Source: Gillisella taibaishanensis
Lineage (GTDB): Bacteria; Pseudomonadota; Alphaproteobacteria; Rhizobiales; Rhizobiaceae
Direction of reading: 5' to 3'
DNA length: 64,000 bases
Assembly (NCBI RefSeq): GCF_001938985.1
Contig: NZ_MKIN01000022.1
Span: forward strand, 62,001 to 126,000
Part shown: positions 36,080 through 44,082 of the stretch, piece after piece
Numbering within the stretch: position 1 is the stretch's first letter
Layout: the number at the start of each line of letters is the position of its first letter
Program-made: the position numbers and the translations under genes
Notes under the pieces: generated by a model
What the model saw: only the letters and a program-made list of their open reading frames with translations
What the model was told of the DNA's origin: nothing
The model's database searches: none

Positions 36080-36109
36080 AATGCCCGGATCGTCGTCCGG
36101 GCATTTTTC
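36080..36109 (+). terminator. Intrinsic terminator after cpdB
   Basis: AATGCCCGGA (36080-36089) pairs perfectly with TCCGGGCATT (36096-36105) around a 6-base loop, followed by TTT, 38 bases after the cpdB stop. Confidence 0.88.
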
Positions 36110-36141
36110 ATTGTAGAACTTTCAGAAGAAGTTGAGGCCGA

Positions 36142-36468
36142 TCAGGCGTTTCGTTCCTTGGCGCCATCGGCAAACAGCGACGGCCCGTTCTGATCGATGA
36201 TCTGACGCGCCTTGCGGAAGGTGCAGTCCAGTGCATCCTCGCGGGAGGTAAACATGTCGGCACGGATGAAGCTGCGCACCAGCGTTTCGCCGTTCACATC
36301 CTTCTCGATCCGGCCTGCCAGGCGCAACTGGCTGCCTTCCTTGATCGGCTCTGCATAAATGCGGCAATCGCCATGCAGTTGAGGTTCGGCGGCAGGCGAC
36401 TGCTTTGTCTCACCAGAGGAGGAAGAGCCCGAAAAGGCTGAGAAGATCTTGGAAAGAAAGGATGCCAT
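36142..36468 (-). CDS. HlyU-family protein
   Basis: A 108-residue protein with a short hydrophobic start, a Ser/Gly linker and the HlyU-family core: CRIYAEPIKEGSQLRLAGRI, then ETLVRSFIRADMF and CTFRKARQIIDQNGPSLF. The family is named after a Vibrio haemolysin regulator but is widespread in alphaproteobacteria, where the role is unknown. ATG 36468 has AGGG 8 bases upstream. It is convergent with cpdB across the terminator. Confidence 0.85.
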   Translation of the reverse strand: MASFLSKIFSAFSGSSSSGETKQSPAAEPQLHGDCRIYAEPIKEGSQLRLAGRIEKDVNGETLVRSFIRADMFTSREDALDCTFRKARQIIDQNGPSLFADGAKERNA

Positions 36469-36615
36469 TGCAACTGCCCTCTGCCTGCAAACAATATCAA
36501 GGCACGGGCGCAAGCGCGCACCGGCCATGAAGATCAAGTAGCATTTCGGCATGTGGCAGGTAAAATCAAGCCCCTTCGTCCACCATGCCCGACAATCCGG
36601 GCATGGCTACCGCTA

Positions 36616-37653
36616 TCATGCAACAGCATCTTCAGCGGGAAGAGACTTTACGGCCGTCTCATTGGTCATGACACGACGGTTGCGCAGGAAGAACTGGAAG
36701 CTCGTCGGCGCCCGCAGCAGATAGCCCGGATAAGCCGTCACCAGCCGCATCATCACCTTGAAATCGGGCAGGTAGCCCTTGGCCAGACCGCGCAGCAGCG
36801 CATAGGTATAGGCGCCCTCGTAAAGCTTCTGCCGGAACAGAACCGTTTCCGGATCAGCCAGCAGGATGACCGGCATGTCCTTCAGGTAATTGTACTGAAG
36901 TGCCAGGCATCCCTGGATCGCAACGGACTTCGGGCTATCCCAGGAGACGTTGGACCAATAGAGATTGACGCCCTCAAGGCAGCTGACATTGATCTTCGGG
37001 TCAATGACCGTGTCGTTGAACAGGCAAAGTTCGATCCAGAACACATGGTCTTCGCCAGCGCTGCGCAGCGCGCCGTTAAAGCGCAGGCCGGCATTTTTCT
37101 TGAAGCGGTAGACGACAGTCGAAGTCTGTGGCGGGCATTCGCGGATCATCACCTCTGCGAGACGACCCTTTCGGAATGCTCGGTAGCTGTCGCCGCAGGT
37201 CAGTTCGTCCTCACAGGCCAGCACCCGGCGCGTGCCCGGAAGGCTGATGAAGTAATCGGCGTAATACTTGCCGCGAACATGGTTACAGAAGAAAAAGTCG
37301 CCAAAAGCCAGCCCTTCCAGCGCCCGCTGGATGTGGTTGTCGTGCCAGACGTCATCAGAATCGAGAAAGGCGACATAATTGACAGGGTCGTTTTCGAGGT
37401 AATCCAGCGCCATATTACGCGCTTCGCCAGGACCACCATTTTCCTTCTCAAGTACAACAAGCCGCAGATTGGTGCCGGGATTGAAATCGGCAAGCTCTTC
37501 ATGGACGGAAATAGGAGAGCTGTCATCGACAACAATAACGCTGATCTCGACGTCGCGATCGATTTTCTGCGACTTCACCGACTCCAGAGCGCGGGATAAA
37601 ATCCCTTTTTCCCTCTGGAAGAAGGGAATCACGACAGCAACCGATACACTCAT
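36616..37653 (-). CDS. Family 2 glycosyltransferase
   Basis: A 345-residue GT-A fold enzyme. It begins VSVAVVIPFFQREKGILSRA, then SVIVVDDSSPIS, GGPGEARNMALDYL and FLDSDDVWHDNHI, which holds the metal-binding acidic motif. A hydrophobic pair of segments is lacking, so it is probably cytoplasmic or peripheral. It likely adds a sugar to a surface polysaccharide, but donor and acceptor are unknown. GAGGTG lies 6 bases before ATG 37653. It borders an AT-rich gap, which could mean it was acquired. Confidence 0.9.
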   Translation of the reverse strand: MSVSVAVVIPFFQREKGILSRALESVKSQKIDRDVEISVIVVDDSSPISVHEELADFNPGTNLRLVVLEKENGGPGEARNMALDYLENDPVNYVAFLDSDDVWHDNHIQRALEGLAFGDFFFCNHVRGKYYADYFISLPGTRRVLACEDELTCGDSYRAFRKGRLAEVMIRECPPQTSTVVYRFKKNAGLRFNGALRSAGEDHVFWIELCLFNDTVIDPKINVSCLEGVNLYWSNVSWDSPKSVAIQGCLALQYNYLKDMPVILLADPETVLFRQKLYEGAYTYALLRGLAKGYLPDFKVMMRLVTAYPGYLLRAPTSFQFFLRNRRVMTNETAVKSLPAEDAVA

Positions 37654-38509
37654 CACACACCTCACGTTGCTTCAAAGACACCCTTTACCGCACGCGCTAT
37701 CAAACACGCGTGCAGCCGACACTTGTTAAGGCACCGTCTTGGCGCTAGAGCGTTCATAGAAAAAGCATTAATACAAAATTAAGCTTACACAACATTACCG
37801 AACCCAGCAACATCCAGAAACGCCATTTATTGGGTCTATTTTTTTCAAAGTAGCAACGGAACAAAGCTAGCATTGCCATTATGCTACATATGTATTCATG
37901 GCTACTTCTCAAAATGGGACAGCATGAAATATGCAGTAGGATTACAAAAAAATATTGTAAATCAATATTTTGCAAATTTTCTACGATGAACATCCCTCGA
38001 TCTGAGGGGATATTTCGCGGTTTTTTGCGGTTTTATGTAAACGAAATCCGCTATTGATGATTGCATTTGGCGCTTCGAAAACTCGTGCCTATGGTTAACA
38101 ACGTAGATCACCTTTGACTTGAGCCACATTGAAACAAAATTCCCCGCAGGCGCGGCTTTAGGGAGAAGCAAATCGAACTCATCAGGCAGCCATTAATACA
38201 ACTATAAATAGTAAACTTGAAATTCTTATCGCATTTTTGGAAACAACCCAGCAACATGCGAGGGTTCCGATATCGATACGCCTGCCGAAGTTCTCTATTG
38301 TTACGGTAAGTGGCTTCACAAGACCCGGTTGCGACCCGACAGCACGACAAAATCGCTCTAAGAGGTTTCAACAGATCGTGTCATGCGCTAGTGGTCTGGA
38401 CCATGCGCTTTGCCAGCCTTCGCAGCAGCGAAAAGAGCAAAAGGCACAACCTGGAAGATAGAAGCCGGCTTCGTGATTGCTATCGAGTTTCCGAACGCGA
38501 CATACGATC
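37654..38509. other. 856-base AT-rich gap with no supported gene
   Basis: The stretch from about 37740 to 38240 is visibly AT-rich against the GC-rich surroundings and carries stops in all frames at short intervals. It contains a 9-bp perfect dyad, AAAATATTG (37949-37957) and CAATATTTT (37963-37971), and two GCGGTTTT direct repeats near 38020-38035. It must hold the promoters of the glycosyltransferase and of ilvA. Such AT-rich gaps are typical binding ground for MucR/Ros-type silencers in rhizobia; this is inference. Confidence 0.5.
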
Positions 38510-39799
38510 ATGATGCTGCCGCAACCCCGCCCTTCGGAACCCAAGACCGTGCAAAAATCCGATATTCACAATGCCGTTAACGCCATCCGCGAACTGTTTG
38601 CGGCCACGCCCTTGCAGCTCAGCGAGCATTTGAGCACGCTTTTCAACGCGGATATCTATCTGAAGCGGGAAGATTTGACGCCGGTGCGCTCCTATAAGGT
38701 CCGCGGTGCATACAATTTCTTCCGCAAGGCACTGGCTGGCGGGCATAGCGACAGGACCTTCGTCTGCGCCTCCGCTGGTAATCATGCCCAGGGCTTTGCA
38801 TTCGCCTGCCGCCATTTCGGCGTCAAAGGCGTGGTCTTCATGCCGGTCACGACGCCGCAGCAGAAGATCGACAAGACCCGCAAATTCGGCGGTGAATTCA
38901 TTACCATCAGGCTGATCGGCGATATCTTCGATCAGTGCTATAAGGCAGCTCGCGACCACGTGGAGGCAACCGGCGGCGTCATGGTCCCACCGTTCGACCA
39001 TGCCGACATCATGGAAGGACAGGCAACGGTTGCCGCCGAGATCCTGGAGCAATTGCCCGAGGGTGTGACGCCCGACCTGATGATCATGCCCGTTGGCGGC
39101 GGCGGTCTTAGCGCTGGCATGACCGGCTATCTGGCCGACGATCTGCCCGCTTCCGCCTTCCTCTTTGCCGAACCGGTGGGCGCACCGAGCCTGAAGTGCT
39201 CGCTGGAGGCAGGACAGATCGTCACGCTCTCCAAGGTCGACAATTTCGTCGACGGCGCAGCCGTGGCACGCATCGGCGATGCCAATTTCGAAGCTCTGCG
39301 CCGGTTTTCTGCCGATCAAGTGCTGCTCGTGCCTGAGAACGCGATCTGCGGCACGATCATCGACATGCTGAATGTCGAGGGCGTCGTGCTGGAACCGGCT
39401 GGTGCACTCGCCATCGCCGCTCTCAGCCTGCTGCCACCGGAGACAATTGCCGGCAAGTCTGTGGTACTCGTCGTTTCCGGCGGCAATTTCGATTTCGAGC
39501 GCCTGCCCGACGTCAAGGAACGCGCCATGCGTTATGCGGGGTTGAAGAAATACTTCATCCTGCGCCTGCCGCAGCGTCCGGGTGCTCTGCGTGATTTCCT
39601 CAACTTGCTCGGGCCGGATGACGATATCGCCCGCTTCGAATATCTGAAGAAGTCGGCGCGCAATTTCGGCTCGATCCTGATCGGCATCGAAACCACCCAT
39701 GCCTCGAATTTCGCCGGCCTCTTCCAACGCTTCGAGGAGAACGGTCTCGGATTCGAGGACATTACCGAAAATGAGATCCTTGCCAATCTGATCATCTGA
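38510..39799 (+). CDS. ilvA: Threonine ammonia-lyase
   Basis: A PLP enzyme of about 429 residues that makes 2-oxobutyrate from threonine for isoleucine. PLP lysine lies in REDLTPVRSYKVRGAYNFF. The phosphate-binding glycine loop is MPVGGGGLSAGM, and the cofactor-side motif is CASAGNHAQGFAFA. One C-terminal ACT-like regulatory unit (YFILRLPQRPGALRDFLNLL and on) makes it the short biosynthetic form. Two ATGs at 38510 and 38513 are candidates; neither has a clear ribosome site. Confidence 0.94.
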   Translation: MMLPQPRPSEPKTVQKSDIHNAVNAIRELFAATPLQLSEHLSTLFNADIYLKREDLTPVRSYKVRGAYNFFRKALAGGHSDRTFVCASAGNHAQGFAFACRHFGVKGVVFMPVTTPQQKIDKTRKFGGEFITIRLIGDIFDQCYKAARDHVEATGGVMVPPFDHADIMEGQATVAAEILEQLPEGVTPDLMIMPVGGGGLSAGMTGYLADDLPASAFLFAEPVGAPSLKCSLEAGQIVTLSKVDNFVDGAAVARIGDANFEALRRFSADQVLLVPENAICGTIIDMLNVEGVVLEPAGALAIAALSLLPPETIAGKSVVLVVSGGNFDFERLPDVKERAMRYAGLKKYFILRLPQRPGALRDFLNLLGPDDDIARFEYLKKSARNFGSILIGIETTHASNFAGLFQRFEENGLGFEDITENEILANLII

Positions 39800-39810
39800 C
39801 GGTCGCCCTC

Positions 39811-40947
39811 ATGTTGCGCCGTCACATCCTGAAAGGCTGCCTGATGAGCCTGCTGCTGCCAAACCTGTCGCTGAGATCAGTCTTCGCCAGCGATGCCGAT
39901 ATTGATGCGATCGTCGATTCTTCGTCGGAAGGGCAAGGTCAGATCGCAACGTATCCCACCATCGCCGCAGCAATTGCAGCAACACCGGCGCAACGGACAC
40001 GGCCGTGGCGGATTGCGATCCGCGAAGGCCGCTACCGCGAAAAACTGTTCATCGATAAGCCCGACATCGTGCTCGTCGGCGCTGGCCAAGAGAAGACCGT
40101 GATCAGCTTCGACGCCTATGCCGGCGGCACGGCGCCTGATGGCAGCCACTGGGGCACCTTTGGTTCGGGGACCATCATCGTGCGGGCGCCGGGCTTTGCG
40201 GCAAAAGACCTGACGATTGCCAACACGTTCGATTTCCTCGCTCATGATGGGCGTGATCCGCATGCTGTCAACCGAGTCGGAGCCAGCCAGGCGGTGGCGC
40301 TGATGCTGGATCGGGGTGCGGATCGCAGCCTGTTCGATACTGTCGCGATCAACGGCTTTCAGGATACGCTGTTTACCGACCAGGGCCGCAGCCTGTTTCG
40401 CCGCTGCCAGATATCCGGCAATGTCGATTTCATCTTCGGCGCCGGCACCGCACTGTTTGTCGACTGCGATATTGTCAGCCGCAAGCGAGCCGATCCCGCA
40501 ATCCTGCCGGCAGGCTTCGTGACCGCGCCAAGCACAGCACTCGCGCATCCCTACGGTCTGGTGTTCCATCACTGCCGCCTGCTGAAGGAAGATGCCTCGA
40601 TCCCGCCCGCCAGCCATTATCTCGGGCGCCCGTGGCATCCTACCCGTGACTTCGCTGATGGCCGCTATGCGGACCCAGACGCCGTCGGCCAGGCGGTGTT
40701 CCTGACTTGTGAGATGGAGGATCATATCGCCACCAATGGCTGGACCGAAATGACCGGGCTCGCCAAGGACGGAACCCGCCGCAGCTTTCTTCCCTTTGAG
40801 CATGCCCGCTTTCTGGAATGCGAAAGCCATGGCCCAGGCGCAGCCGTCAATCCCGACCGGCCGCAACTGACGACACAACAGGCAGCGCTGTTTGCACCCG
40901 AAAAAGTGCTGGGCGATTGGCACGCCGCGCTCCTGCAACAGCAATAG
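39811..40947 (+). CDS. Pectin methylesterase (CE8 family)
   Basis: A 378-residue parallel beta-helix enzyme with an N-terminal signal-like segment (ILKGCLMSLLLPNLSL). Catalytic motifs are visible: GASQAVALMLD (Gln), NGFQDTLFTDQGRSLF (acid/base Asp), ISGNVDFIFGAG (nucleophile Asp) and YLGRPWH (Arg). It removes methyl esters from plant pectin. The gene starts 11 bases after ilvA, so read-through is possible, but the two functions are unrelated. It points to life with plants. Confidence 0.93.
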   Translation: MLRRHILKGCLMSLLLPNLSLRSVFASDADIDAIVDSSSEGQGQIATYPTIAAAIAATPAQRTRPWRIAIREGRYREKLFIDKPDIVLVGAGQEKTVISFDAYAGGTAPDGSHWGTFGSGTIIVRAPGFAAKDLTIANTFDFLAHDGRDPHAVNRVGASQAVALMLDRGADRSLFDTVAINGFQDTLFTDQGRSLFRRCQISGNVDFIFGAGTALFVDCDIVSRKRADPAILPAGFVTAPSTALAHPYGLVFHHCRLLKEDASIPPASHYLGRPWHPTRDFADGRYADPDAVGQAVFLTCEMEDHIATNGWTEMTGLAKDGTRRSFLPFEHARFLECESHGPGAAVNPDRPQLTTQQAALFAPEKVLGDWHAALLQQQ

Positions 40948-41096
40948 GCCTGCCGTAAAAATCAGCGGACTTGCCTCATTTTTAATGTCTCAATTTTATT
41001 CAGCGCGTCGCCGCCTGCCCCATTTCTACGAACTTGCCATAGAAAAACGCATTCATATCAATTTCTTAAGCAAACGCAGAACCGAAAATTAAAATC

Positions 41097-41112
41097 TGGC
41101 ACACCAATTGCT
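41097..41112 (+). promoter_or_regulatory. Sigma-54 promoter of the guanidine operon
   Basis: TGGCACACCAATTGCT matches the -24/-12 consensus TGGCAC-N5-TTGCW exactly. GG at 41098-41099 and GC at 41110-41111 are the required 10 bases apart. Transcription should start near 41122-41124, a few bases before the first riboswitch stem. No clear NtrC palindrome is seen upstream in 40948-41096. A sigma-54 promoter implies an enhancer-binding activator, most plausibly nitrogen control. Confidence 0.8.
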
Positions 41113-41126
41113 TTGATTGGTTTGAG

Positions 41127-41242
41127 TTGGCCGCTAGGGTTCCGGCGCGAAAGCGTGACTGGTCCGAGAGCAGCCACCGGCGGGGGAGACATCCCTGTCG
41201 GGTGCACGGCGGGATAAAAGCCCGGGAGACCTCGTTAGCCAA
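41127..41242 (+). ncRNA. Guanidine-I (ykkC) riboswitch aptamer
   Basis: The conserved pieces of the ykkC class occur in order: CTAGGGTTCCG at 41134-41144, ACTGGTCCGAGAG at 41158-41170, then ACGGCGGGATAAAAGCCCGGGAGA from 41206 (given as its parts ACGGCGGGATAAAAG and CCCGGGAGA). TTGGC (41127-41131) can pair with GCCAA (41238-41242) to close the element. This class binds guanidinium and turns genes on. The downstream operon encodes guanidine uptake and breakdown, in agreement. Confidence 0.93.
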
Positions 41243-41293
41243 GGGATTGGCGGCGTTGGTCTATGCCGATCCCTTTTGAAAAAGCAAAAGGGG
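41238..41293 (+). promoter_or_regulatory. Riboswitch expression platform
   Basis: Two mutually exclusive hairpins share CCCTT. One pairs AAGGGATTGGC (41241-41251) with GCCGATCCCTT (41265-41275). The other pairs CCCTTTTG (41271-41278) with CAAAAGGG (41285-41292), which contains the ribosome site of the binding-protein gene. The first hairpin also shares two bases with the aptamer closing stem. The U run after the first hairpin is short, so control of translation looks at least as likely as termination. Confidence 0.65.
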
Positions 41294-41299
41294 AAATGC

Positions 41300-42370
41300 A
41301 TGCGCCTTCTATCGAAACTTCTTTCCATGTCCGCACTATCAGCAGCAATCGCGCTCGGTGGCTTGAGTGCCGCTGACGCCGCGCCGAAGAAGGATTTCAA
41401 GGTCGCCTGGTCGATCTATGCCGGCTGGATGCCCTGGGGCTATGCCAGCGACCATGGCATCGTCAAGAAATGGGCCGACAAATACGGCATCAAGATCGAT
41501 GTCACCCAGTTCAACGACTATGTGGAGTCGATGAACCAGTATACCGCCGGCGCCTATGATGCGGTAACACTGACCAATATGGACGGGCTTTCCATCCCCG
41601 CCGCCGGCGGCGTCGACACCACGGCCGTCATCGTCGGCGACTTTTCCAACGGCAATGACGCCGTCATTCTCAAGGGTAAGGACAAGCTTGCCGACATCAA
41701 AGGACAGAAGGTCAATCTCGTCCAGTTCTCGGTGTCGCATTACCTGCTGGCCCGGGCGCTCGACAGCGTGAAAATGACCGAAAAGGACGTCACCGTCGTC
41801 AACACGTCTGACGCCGACATGGTCGCGGCCTACAAGACCGATGACGTGACATCCGTCGTCACCTGGAACCCGTTGGTCTCGACCATTATGGAAGAGCCGA
41901 GCGCAAAAAAAGTATTCGACAGCTCGCAAATCCCCGGTGAAATCATCGATCTGATGGTCGCCAATACCGCTGTGCTGAAGGACAATCCCGACTTCGGCAA
42001 GGCACTCGTTGGCATCTGGTATGAAACGACGGCGCTGATGATGAAAGACACGGCGGAAGGCAAGGCCGCCCGCGAAGAGATGGGCAAGGCCTCCGGCACC
42101 GATCTCAAGGGCTTCGACAGCCAGCTTGCCGCCACCAAGCTGTTCGACAAGCCCACCGATGCCAGCGCCTTTACCGCGTCGCCTGGTCTGCCGAAGACCA
42201 TGGATCTGGTGCGCAACTTCCTGTTTACCAAGGGCCTGCTCGGCAATGGTGCGCCGTCTGCCGACGTGATCGGCATCGAAATGCCCGATGGCAAGGTGCT
42301 GGGCGACAAGGCCAATGTGAAGCTACGCTTCACCACCACCTACATGGACGCCGCCGCCAAGGGCCTCTGA
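41300..42370 (+). CDS. Guanidine/urea-type ABC transporter, binding protein
   Basis: A 356-residue periplasmic protein with signal peptide (LLSMSALSAAIALGGLSAADA). The mature part matches the nitrate/sulfonate/taurine-type binding proteins: FKVAWSIYAGWMPWGYASDH, EYDAVTLTNMDGL-like segment at about residue 85, and TSVVTWNPLVSTIMEE. Members beside carboxylases are usually called urea ABC transporter binding proteins. The riboswitch in front argues for guanidine as ligand. AAAGGGG 6 bases before ATG 41300 supports this start over the upstream ATG 41276. Confidence 0.9.
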   Translation: MRLLSKLLSMSALSAAIALGGLSAADAAPKKDFKVAWSIYAGWMPWGYASDHGIVKKWADKYGIKIDVTQFNDYVESMNQYTAGAYDAVTLTNMDGLSIPAAGGVDTTAVIVGDFSNGNDAVILKGKDKLADIKGQKVNLVQFSVSHYLLARALDSVKMTEKDVTVVNTSDADMVAAYKTDDVTSVVTWNPLVSTIMEEPSAKKVFDSSQIPGEIIDLMVANTAVLKDNPDFGKALVGIWYETTALMMKDTAEGKAAREEMGKASGTDLKGFDSQLAATKLFDKPTDASAFTASPGLPKTMDLVRNFLFTKGLLGNGAPSADVIGIEMPDGKVLGDKANVKLRFTTTYMDAAAKGL

Positions 42371-42440
42371 TCACTCCCATTCCGGAGGAGGTCCGCCTCC
42401 TCCGGTCTTTCAAGATCAGATTGATGGAACGGAGATTGCC

Positions 42441-43256
42441 ATGCGGTTGATCAACCGAAGACCCGGCAACGGCGCGCGGCTGGCGCTGGCCTTTCTACCC
42501 TTTGCCGCCGTGCTCGCGGCTTACGCGGCAGGGTCTGCGGCCCGCCTTGCCGACAATGCCAATGATAAACTACTGCCGGGCTTTGCCTCTTTTGCGCAGG
42601 CCATCAACCGCATGGCTTTCGTGGCAGATCCGCGCACGGGGGATTACATTCTCTGGGCCGACACTTGGGCAAGCCTGATCCGGCTGTTTTCGGGCCTTGG
42701 CATTTCCACCGCTATCGCCCTGCTGCTCGGCCTCGTCATCGGCATGTTTCCTTATATCAGGGCGCTTCTGTCGCCCTTCGTCGGCGCAATTTCGATGGTG
42801 CCGCCGCTGGCGCTGCTGCCGATTCTGTTCATCGTCATGGGGCTAGGCGAATCCTCGAAGATTACCCTGATCGTCATCGGCGTCGCGCCAATCATGATCC
42901 GCGACCTGGCGCTCCGGGCAATGGAACTGCCGCGCGAGCAGATCATCAAGGCAGAGACGCTGGGCGGCTCCTCCTGGCAGATTGCGCTTCGGGTGGTGCT
43001 GCCGCAAATCCTGCCGCGCCTGATCACGACGCTGAGGCTGCAGCTTGGCCCGGCCTTCCTCTTCCTGATCGCGGCGGAAGCGATTTCGTCGGATAGCGGG
43101 CTTGGCTACCGGATATTTCTGGTGCGCCGCTATCTCTCCATGGACGTGATCTTTCCTTATGTCGCCTGGATCACCCTAATCGCCGTGCTGACAGATTACC
43201 TGCTCGACCGTCTGCGGATTGCGCTGTTTCCCTGGTCCAATCTGGAGGCGCATTGA
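42441..43256 (+). CDS. Guanidine/urea-type ABC transporter, permease
   Basis: A 271-residue inner-membrane protein with six predicted helices and the EAA loop of BPD permeases (ETLGGSSWQIALRVVLPQIL, with the G at the conserved place). The family is that of the nitrate/taurine/sulfonate permeases (SsuC/TauC). It overlaps the ATPase gene by 4 bases (ATGA) and follows the binding-protein gene by 70 bases, so the three form one importer. Confidence 0.92.
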   Translation: MRLINRRPGNGARLALAFLPFAAVLAAYAAGSAARLADNANDKLLPGFASFAQAINRMAFVADPRTGDYILWADTWASLIRLFSGLGISTAIALLLGLVIGMFPYIRALLSPFVGAISMVPPLALLPILFIVMGLGESSKITLIVIGVAPIMIRDLALRAMELPREQIIKAETLGGSSWQIALRVVLPQILPRLITTLRLQLGPAFLFLIAAEAISSDSGLGYRIFLVRRYLSMDVIFPYVAWITLIAVLTDYLLDRLRIALFPWSNLEAH

Positions 43257-44071
43257 TGAGCGGCATCGTCATCGACAATGTCTGGAAGGAATACGGCGAC
43301 CAGATCGTTTTGGAAAACGTGTCGCTCACCATCGAGCCACGCGGTTTCGTCGCCCTTGTCGGCCCCTCCGGCTGCGGCAAGAGCACATTTCTGCGCATGC
43401 TGCTCGGTCAGGAACGGCCAACGCGGGGCGCGATCCTGCTGGATGGCCAGCCGCTGCCGCCCGAACCGGGGCCGGATCGTGGCGTGGTGTTCCAGCGCTA
43501 CTCCGTGTTTCCGCACCTCACCGTGCTCGGCAATGTCATGCTGGGCAAGGAACTGACAAAGGCGCGCATCTCTGCAAGATTGTTTGGTGCGGCCAGGCGG
43601 CAGGCGCGGGAAGAGGCGGAGGCGATGATTGCCGCCGTTGGCCTTTCCGGCTCCGAGAGCAAATACCCTGCGCAGCTCTCAGGCGGCATGCAGCAGCGTT
43701 TAGCGCTGGCGCAAGCGCTGATGATGAAGCCGAAAGTACTGCTGCTCGATGAGCCTTTCGGCGCACTCGATCCCGGCATCCGCGCCGAGATCCATCAACT
43801 GATGAAGAAGCTCTGGCATGAGAACCCGATGACCGTGGTCATGGTGACGCACGACATGCGCGAGGCCTTCACGCTCGCCAGCCGCGTCGTCGCCTTTGAG
43901 CGGCCACGTGACCGGCCGGAGGAAAAGCTGCGCTACGGCGCCACCATCACCAAGGACATTTCGATCTGGCCGCCACGACAGGCCGGAACACCTTCCATTT
44001 TTCGCCCAGACCGGGACGGCCCGGTCACCACAGACGGGCTTCACCGGGACGACCCGGCACATCGTCGATAG
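43253..44071 (+). CDS. Guanidine/urea-type ABC transporter, ATPase
   Basis: A 272-residue nucleotide-binding subunit. Walker A is GPSGCGKST, the signature is QLSGGMQQRLALAQAL, Walker B is VLLLDEPFGALDPG and the switch His is in VMVTHDMREAF. The C-terminal 60 residues (from ERPRDRPEEKLRYGATITKD onward) extend beyond the core, as in other urea-type ATPases. It powers import with the permease before it. UAAP1-type gene follows after 11 bases. Confidence 0.93.
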   Translation: MMSGIVIDNVWKEYGDQIVLENVSLTIEPRGFVALVGPSGCGKSTFLRMLLGQERPTRGAILLDGQPLPPEPGPDRGVVFQRYSVFPHLTVLGNVMLGKELTKARISARLFGAARRQAREEAEAMIAAVGLSGSESKYPAQLSGGMQQRLALAQALMMKPKVLLLDEPFGALDPGIRAEIHQLMKKLWHENPMTVVMVTHDMREAFTLASRVVAFERPRDRPEEKLRYGATITKDISIWPPRQAGTPSIFRPDRDGPVTTDGLHRDDPAHRR

Positions 44072-44082
44072 GAGAAAAACCC

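Noticed and set aside
38480..39727. 415-residue minus-strand open frame
   Set aside because: It is antisense to ilvA and without recognisable motifs.
41241..41277. Simple intrinsic terminator as the only riboswitch output
   Set aside because: The hairpin is good, but only two T's remain after the stem and the ribosome site can be hidden by a competing hairpin, so termination alone is not supported.
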